Assembly: GCF_900104785.1 (NCBI RefSeq)
Contig: NZ_LT629733.1
Location: forward strand, 838,501 to 902,500
DNA length: 64,000 bases
Direction: 5' to 3'
Origin: Formosa sp. Hel1_31_208
GTDB taxonomy: Bacteria > Bacteroidota > Bacteroidia > Flavobacteriales > Flavobacteriaceae
Below the pieces are notes generated by a model, which made no database searches, was not told the origin of the DNA, and was given only the letters and a program-made list of their open reading frames with translations. Below, piece after piece: positions 59,484-64,000 of the stretch; within the stretch, counting starts at the first letter, position 1; the number at the start of each line of letters is the position of its first letter. A program made the translations under genes and the position numbers.

Positions 59484-60088
59484 TCTATCAGAATTAAAAC
59501 TAAATATAAGACGTATAATAGCTTGTTTATGATCCAAATTTTTGTGATCAAGTCATTTCTAAACTCTGCCAAATAATTTCCTAAAATAAAAATCAGGGTG
59601 CTCGTTGTAAGATACACAAGAATGCCAGAATTAACAAGCATATATTCACCGTTTTTACTCAATGAGTTGTAAAGGTGTATTATTGAATATATTATAATTG
59701 GAAATGAGGTGATAAATATTTCAAAGAGATTGAATTTGTATATTAATTCCGGGTTTTGTATGTATTGACAGATCAAAACAGTCAATACAAAAATCAAAAT
59801 AAGAGTCACCCATTTTTTTTGCTTTGAATTAAAAAGAGACCCGAAGAAGAGTGATAAAAATACAAACTGTGCGATGAAATAGATATGTGATAAATGAAGA
59901 TTAGGTTCACTATTATAAGCAAGAATAGAGCTAAACACCATTACAATTCCAGAAACAAATAAGTAGAGCGATAGAAACAAAAGAGCTACATTTTTTTTAA
60001 CAATAATGTAGCTCCTTGTATAAAGTAATGCATTTAAGACAATTAGAAATAACCCTAAGTATTGTAATAAGTCATCAAATTGCTTCAT
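59447..60088 (-). CDS. seven-helix membrane protein, putative signal receptor of the adjacent kinase
   Basis: 213 residues, nearly all membrane-spanning: helices about 7-28, 33-58, 69-86, 92-110, 119-143, 148-176 and 183-207. Loops are short and there is no catalytic motif. I do not recognise the family. The topology recalls the 7TM sensor modules fused to kinases in Bacteroidota (7TMR-DISM type), but here it is a separate chain without the extracellular domain. The gene lies 13 bp after the small protein gene and overlaps the kinase gene, so it works with them. Receptor role is inference. Confidence 0.65.
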   Translation of the reverse strand: MKQFDDLLQYLGLFLIVLNALLYTRSYIIVKKNVALLFLSLYLFVSGIVMVFSSILAYNSEPNLHLSHIYFIAQFVFLSLFFGSLFNSKQKKWVTLILIFVLTVLICQYIQNPELIYKFNLFEIFITSFPIIIYSIIHLYNSLSKNGEYMLVNSGILVYLTTSTLIFILGNYLAEFRNDLITKIWIINKLLYVLYLVLILIEWKIKFQPAKSS

Positions 60089-60101
60089 GCAGATCGTTTA
60101 T

Positions 60102-60506
60102 TTAATGATTAAGTGGGCTTTTAGGGTCACAATTACTCGGACATGGTTTTGTGAAATCAAAAGCACCACTACCTATAAGTTTAGCGCCACCATCTGTCGG
60201 GAAAGAGCCGTTTTCAACAATATCGCTTTGTATAGCGCCATTTTTTACCGTACCAACAATCACCAGTTTTTCACCAAAACCTTCAGATTGGCTTTCATCT
60301 GCACCCATGTAAGTTCTCACTTGAGCATTGGGGTCGTCTGCCACTAAATTGCCATTCTTGTCTCTAGAAATCGTAAGACCCATTTCGGTCATACACATTA
60401 ATAAATCAGCCACAGGAATTAAGAATGCTTTGGCATGATTAGGATTGTCATTTTGCCATTTTAAAGTCCATGCTTTTGCATCAGATAGTTTTACGGGATT
60501 TGTCAT
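60102..60506 (-). CDS. uncharacterised small cytoplasmic protein, first gene of the two-component operon
   Basis: 134 residues, no signal peptide or membrane segment. N-terminal half is helical (KLSDAKAWTLKWQND, AFLIPVADLLMCMTEMGL) and the C-terminal half carries FDFTKPCPSNCDPKSPLN with a Cys122-x3-Cys126 pair that could bind a metal or form a disulfide. Family not known to me; similar proteins ending in a CPxxC-type motif seem to recur in flavobacteria. It is first in a four-gene operon with a membrane receptor-like protein, a kinase and a regulator, so it may be a signal or signal-binding protein. Confidence 0.6.
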   Translation of the reverse strand: MTNPVKLSDAKAWTLKWQNDNPNHAKAFLIPVADLLMCMTEMGLTISRDKNGNLVADDPNAQVRTYMGADESQSEGFGEKLVIVGTVKNGAIQSDIVENGSFPTDGGAKLIGSGAFDFTKPCPSNCDPKSPLNH

Positions 60507-60692
60507 TTTTATACTAGTTTATTAGGTTAATTTGGCATTAAAGCTACATCAATAGTTTTTAAAAAAATAGTTGTGTAATAAAAATAGGTATATCTACCTG
60601 TTTTTGCCTTATAGTGGTTTTGCGGTAAAATTCTGATACCTAAAACCCGACATTTGATCTTCATATTAACCAATTAGAAAAATACAAAAATT

Positions 60693-61241
60693 ATGAATCC
60701 GTATTTAGCACAGATTATTATGTTTGCCGGAACTTTTGCCCCAAGAGGTTGGGCGTTTTGCAGCGGACAGCTATTACCCATTTCTCAATATTCGGCATTG
60801 TTCTCTTTAATAGGAACGATCTATGGTGGAGATGGAAGAACTACTTTTGCACTTCCTGATTTAAGAGGTCGTTTACCAAAAGGAATGGGGTCAGGACCTG
60901 GATTGTCACCAGTTCAAGAAGGTGAAAAAAGTGGTCGAGAACTTGTTGGTTTGACTATAGCAAACATGCCAGCTCATAGCCATGATGGCAGTAGTTTAAG
61001 CATGTCATTAGCTTGTAACGAAGAGGATGGGGATAATGAAGAACCTTCAGGTAGAAACTTTGGAATCGCTTCAGCTGGAACTCCTTATAATTCTTCTCCA
61101 AACGACGCGACTTTTGGCGGAGGAACTGTCTCTGGAAATACTGGAAATCAAGGATCTGGTCAGCAATTTGATATCCAAAACCCATTTTTAGGGGTTAATT
61201 ATATCATTGCTTTACAAGGAACATTTCCACCAAGAAGCTAA
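60693..61241 (+). CDS. phage tail collar-domain protein, copy 1
   Basis: 182 residues matching the tail-collar fold seen in phage tail fibres and the MdpB family of free-living bacteria: MFAGTFAPRGWAFCSGQLL, GGDGRTTFALPDLRGRLPKGMG, then a Gly/Asn-rich middle and FDIQNPFLGVNYIIALQGTFPPRS. No signal peptide, so it is cytoplasmic or exported by an unusual route. No other phage structural genes are nearby. It is about 70 percent similar to the next gene, with the central Asn/Ser/Gly block nearly identical. The gap between the two is 40 bp, so they are one transcript. Confidence 0.88.
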   Translation: MNPYLAQIIMFAGTFAPRGWAFCSGQLLPISQYSALFSLIGTIYGGDGRTTFALPDLRGRLPKGMGSGPGLSPVQEGEKSGRELVGLTIANMPAHSHDGSSLSMSLACNEEDGDNEEPSGRNFGIASAGTPYNSSPNDATFGGGTVSGNTGNQGSGQQFDIQNPFLGVNYIIALQGTFPPRS

Positions 61242-61281
61242 ACTAAAACAAATAAAACTTTAATTTAAAAAATACAATATT

Positions 61282-61833
61282 ATGGATGATACATATATAG
61301 GTGTAATAGAAATGTTCGGAGGAAACTTTGCACCAAGAAACTGGGCATTTTGTAACGGTCAATTATTAGCAATTAGTCAATATCAAGCTTTGTTTTCAAT
61401 TTTGGGAACAACTTACGGCGGTGATGGAAGAACAACTTTCGCTTTACCAGATTTAAGAGGTCGTGTTCCAAAACATGTAGGTAATGGTCCTGGATTACAA
61501 CCTGTTACACTAGGAGAGAAAGCTGGTCGAGAAACTGTGGGCTTAACAACTGGAAATTTACCTTCTCATGCTCATGATGGAAGTAGTTTATCTGCAACAT
61601 TAGGCTGTAATGAGGAGGATGGAGATAATGATGAGCCATCAGGGCGCAATATAGGTATTGCATCTGCTGGAACACCTTATAATTCTAGTCCTAATGACGC
61701 TAGTTTTGGTGGAGGATCAGTATCAGGAAATACAGGTTTACAAGGTGGAAATCAACCATTTGATATCCAAAACCCATTTTTAGGGATGAATTATATCATT
61801 TGCATGCAAGGCTTATATCCGCCAAGAAGCTAA
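61282..61833 (+). CDS. phage tail collar-domain protein, copy 2
   Basis: 183-residue paralogue of the preceding gene with the same layout: MFGGNFAPRNWAFCNGQLL, GGDGRTTFALPDLRGRVPKHVG, the ...PSGRNIGIASAGTPYNSSPNDA block, and FDIQNPFLGMNYIICMQGLYPPRS. The two copies differ mainly in the first 90 residues, which suggests tandem duplication followed by divergence. Such genes usually occur in sets of two or three in bacteria, and their function there is not established. A terminator follows. Confidence 0.88.
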   Translation: MDDTYIGVIEMFGGNFAPRNWAFCNGQLLAISQYQALFSILGTTYGGDGRTTFALPDLRGRVPKHVGNGPGLQPVTLGEKAGRETVGLTTGNLPSHAHDGSSLSATLGCNEEDGDNDEPSGRNIGIASAGTPYNSSPNDASFGGGSVSGNTGLQGGNQPFDIQNPFLGMNYIICMQGLYPPRS

Positions 61834-61892
61834 TAAGATATATTAAATGTAGGTTAAATCTTATGTTATTATATCGAATATTTTAGATATTG

Positions 61893-61925
61893 AAGTACCA
61901 CGTCAAATAGATGTGGTACTTTTAT
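61893..61925 (+). terminator. terminator after the collar-protein genes
   Basis: Perfect 9-bp stem aagtaccac / gtggtactt with an 11-base loop and a short T-tract. Confidence 0.75.
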
Positions 61926-61950
61926 CGTATTAACAATTAATATATAAACT

Positions 61951-62958
61951 ATGAAAACAAAACTACTTTTACTTTCTTTTTGCGCGAGTATAATGATGTA
62001 CTCAAACTCTACAAAAGCACAGACGGTATTGGCACCGGGCGATATTGCAGTATTTTGGTATCAAGCTGATACACCTGACTCCTTTGCATTTACAACTTTT
62101 GTAGATATCATGCCTGGAACACAAATTTTATTTACAGATTGTGGTGCGGTTCCAGCAGGAACTTTTGATCCTGCGGGCTGTGGCGAAGGTGCATTTGTTT
62201 ACACCGCACCTACTGGTGGACTAACAATTGGTGATATTGTTCAATATAACGATCTTGCACCAGGTCCTGATTTTGCAGATTATGGAGGAGACAGCACTAT
62301 TATAGGTGGTACCGGTATGTCATTGTCTACTGGAGGTGATCAAATCACTGTTATTCAGGGTACTGGTGTTGCTCCAACATTTATTTCTATGTTAAGTGGA
62401 TCATCTACTACCTTTTCAGGTGATGATAGCCTAAGTACAACACAAACTAACTTATTTACAGGATTGGTTGATACAGGATTACCTAGAACAGCTGTTGCAG
62501 TAGGTTCTGGACCTGCGCCGTCGCAAGAAAATGATAATGCTATGTATACTGGAGTTTATACTTTTGCTACTGTTGATGAAGCCAAAATTGCTTTGACTAA
62601 TCCAGCAAATTACTATGGTACTCAGGCAATTACTGATGGAACATACGCTGCTTTAGTAGGAGGTATACCTGCGGTATTTACGTATACAACGCTTTCAACT
62701 GGAGATGTTACATTAGAGAACTCTGTATTTGTTGCACCTAATCCTTCAAATGGAACTATCACTATAAAGAATGCAGGGAATGTGTTGCAATCTGCTGTGA
62801 TCACAGATCTAAACGGTAGACTAGTTTCACAATTAAATTTAAATGGAAATACTGGAGATCAAGAAATTAATTTATCAAATGTGTTATCGTCAGGAATGTA
62901 TTTTATGACGATCTCTACAGAAAATCAATCGACAATTAAAAAGATTATTATCAAGTAA
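61951..62958 (+). CDS. secreted protein with T9SS type A sorting domain
   Basis: 335 residues. A signal peptide (about 1-24, ending KAQ) precedes a domain of about 210 residues (VLAPGDIAVFWYQADTPDSF, IMPGTQILFTDCG, FVYTAPTGGLTIGDIV, GDQITVIQGTG) that resembles a repeat domain found in other bacterial secreted proteins. The final about 80 residues are the T9SS sorting tail (VAPNPSNGTITIKN, LSSGMYFMTIS, KKIIIK). Placed directly after two tail-collar genes, which suggests they act together at the cell surface. Function unknown. Confidence 0.8.
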   Translation: MKTKLLLLSFCASIMMYSNSTKAQTVLAPGDIAVFWYQADTPDSFAFTTFVDIMPGTQILFTDCGAVPAGTFDPAGCGEGAFVYTAPTGGLTIGDIVQYNDLAPGPDFADYGGDSTIIGGTGMSLSTGGDQITVIQGTGVAPTFISMLSGSSTTFSGDDSLSTTQTNLFTGLVDTGLPRTAVAVGSGPAPSQENDNAMYTGVYTFATVDEAKIALTNPANYYGTQAITDGTYAALVGGIPAVFTYTTLSTGDVTLENSVFVAPNPSNGTITIKNAGNVLQSAVITDLNGRLVSQLNLNGNTGDQEINLSNVLSSGMYFMTISTENQSTIKKIIIK

Positions 62959-62982
62959 TCTAATCGTATACTTTTAAATAGA

Positions 62983-63009
62983 AAAGGCAGCCATATAGGT
63001 TGCCTTTTT
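62983..63009. terminator. terminator between the T9SS protein gene and the Lrp-type regulator gene
   Basis: Stem aaaaggcagcc / ggttgcctttt (one G-T pair) with a 5-base loop and a T-run, between converging genes. Confidence 0.75.
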
Positions 63010-63025
63010 TTGTTATATGCGGATT

Positions 63026-63496
63026 TTAAATCTTAATCTGTCGATCAATTTGCTGATCTAAAGAAATAAAGGTTTCGGTTCTAGAGACCCCTGTAATTGA
63101 TTGAATATCATGATTAAGAACATGCATTAAGTGTGCATTATCTTTGCATAATACTTTGATGAAAACACTCCAATTTCCAGTCGTATAGTGGCATTCTAAT
63201 ACTTCAGGTATTTTTTGTAACTGCTTTACAGCTTGCGGATTACTTACCGCTTTATCAAGAAAAACACCAATAAAAGCCATCGTGGTATATCCTAAAACTT
63301 TGGGGTTAATAACAAATTTAGACCCTGAAATTAATCCTGATTTCTCCAGTTTCCGTAAGCGCTGATGAATAGCAGCACCCGAAATACCTACCAATCTGGC
63401 AATTTCTAAAATAGGGGTTCTAGCGTCTGTCATCAAAGCACGTAGTATCTTTTTGTCAATACCATCAATTTGAATGTTTTGGTTTACTATTTTCAT
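63026..63496 (-). CDS. Lrp/AsnC-family transcriptional regulator
   Basis: 156 residues. N-terminal helix-turn-helix (IDGIDKKILRALMTDARTPILEIARLVGISGAAIHQRLRKLEKSG) and C-terminal RAM ligand-binding domain (TMAFIGVFLDKA, VLECHYTTGNWSVFIKVLCKD, GVSRTETFISLDQ). The effector is likely an amino acid. It lies 52 bp downstream of a saccharopine dehydrogenase gene on the same strand, so it may control lysine metabolism or be regulated with it. Confidence 0.93.
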   Translation of the reverse strand: MKIVNQNIQIDGIDKKILRALMTDARTPILEIARLVGISGAAIHQRLRKLEKSGLISGSKFVINPKVLGYTTMAFIGVFLDKAVSNPQAVKQLQKIPEVLECHYTTGNWSVFIKVLCKDNAHLMHVLNHDIQSITGVSRTETFISLDQQIDRQIKI

Positions 63497-63548
63497 AAGA
63501 TCTTCGGAAATTTCGGTTGTTATACCATTTGATAACTAGCCATTGAAA

Positions 63549-64000
63549 TTACGCATTCAAAGGATTATATCCTAAATACGGGACTTCTTTTTCAGTGAAT
63601 TGAATGCCATATTCCTTGAGTTCTTCAAGGATAGGTTCATAGACTTCTCGACGTATAGGAATTTGAACACCAGGAGTTGAAATTTTTCCATTTAAGATAT
63701 CCATTGTGGCTATGGCTACCGGTAAACCTACTGTTTTTGCCATGGCGGTATAGGTCTGGTCTTCACCAATAGTTACCATGGTTGCATCAATTTGATGACG
63801 TTTACCATTGAGCTCATATCCAAACTTATGATACATGACAATCATGTCTTTATCGGTTTCATCAAGTGTCCAACTATCCATTAATATCTTCTGAAGAATT
63901 TGTGCTGGTGTCGCTTTTTTAATTTCAACCATTTTTGTTTTACTGAAAATATCTAACTCTTCAAGTTTGTCCCAAACAATATCATCTTGGTCAATTTTGA
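63549..64000 (-). CDS. saccharopine dehydrogenase family protein, 5' end cut by window
   Basis: The frame is open to the window edge; the readable part is 150 residues, the C-terminal segment. Features include DMIVMYHKFGYELNGKRHQIDA, TMVTIGEDQTYTAMAKTVGLPVAIATMDILNGKI, and the end FTEKEVPYLGYNPLNA, typical of the C-terminal region of saccharopine dehydrogenase (glutamate-forming) enzymes in lysine breakdown. An internal ATG at 63932 is not the start because coding sequence (DIVWDKLEELDIFSKTK) continues before it. The N-terminal NAD-binding part lies outside the window. Confidence 0.85.
   Translation of the reverse strand, partial: KIDQDDIVWDKLEELDIFSKTKMVEIKKATPAQILQKILMDSWTLDETDKDMIVMYHKFGYELNGKRHQIDATMVTIGEDQTYTAMAKTVGLPVAIATMDILNGKISTPGVQIPIRREVYEPILEELKEYGIQFTEKEVPYLGYNPLNA

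Noticed and set aside
60693..61833. Prophage remnant
   Set aside because: Only collar-domain proteins are present; no capsid, portal, terminase, integrase or attachment repeats are nearby, and the flanks are ordinary genes.

Overview
The window is a chromosomal segment of a Bacteroidota bacterium, almost certainly a member of the Flavobacteriaceae. The evidence is AT-rich DNA, gliding-motility genes gldD and gldE, two proteins with type IX secretion (T9SS) type A sorting tails, TonB-dependent receptors, DUF families typical of the phylum, a group II (archaeal-like) GGGP synthase, and repeated matches to the Bacteroidota -7 promoter box TAnnTTTG. No purine-rich Shine-Dalgarno pattern is obvious, as expected for this phylum. 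I see no tRNA, rRNA, CRISPR array, insertion sequence or integrated phage. No gap between genes exceeds 300 bases.

Layout. 1-7150: aromatic amino acid catabolism (truncated hmgA, hpd, kynA) interleaved with a DUF3108 protein, an M23 lipoprotein and pgi. 7300-9882: a TonB-dependent receptor. 9956-13453 (minus): mutY, ssb, gldE, gldD. 13588-15758: HU, a 29-residue basic COX24/mS38-like protein, and ribonuclease G/E. 15821-18709 (minus): aldo/keto reductase, OmpA-like lipoprotein, exonuclease III. 18822-24669: a very large outer-membrane protein of unknown function, a small beta-barrel protein, and a secreted FG-GAP/UnbV T9SS cargo. 24937-32328: glyS, a coiled-coil membrane protein, comF, an Ig-like lipoprotein, an omega-amidase/aminotransferase pair and a DUF1569 protein. 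32447-33760: ahcY with a structured leader.

33899-41062 is a tightly packed plus-strand block: phosphopantetheinyl transferase, GGGP synthase, thiamine-binding domain protein, PnuC-family transporter, NadR-like kinase, DUF4301 protein and ArfB. A TPP riboswitch follows and controls a TonB-dependent receptor. I read the middle of this block plus the receptor as a thiamine uptake and salvage system. 41131-47871 holds greA, a HIT protein, a histidine kinase, a flavin reductase, a DUF3127 protein with an SSB-like tail, aat, tag and a thioredoxin-fold protein. 47868-52028 (minus) is the ftsX, DUF3098, uppP, truB cluster plus two envelope proteins. 52150-57952 holds leuS, a small anchored protein, ald, a secreted protein and a zinc metallopeptidase.

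The last 6 kb is the most accessory-looking part. A four-gene minus-strand operon (58010-60506) encodes a small unknown protein, a seven-helix membrane protein, a HisKA_3 kinase and a LuxR-type response regulator. Divergent from it are two tandem phage-tail-collar proteins and a T9SS-exported protein (60693-62958). These two units are my best candidate for an undescribed system. An Lrp/AsnC regulator and a truncated saccharopine dehydrogenase close the window.
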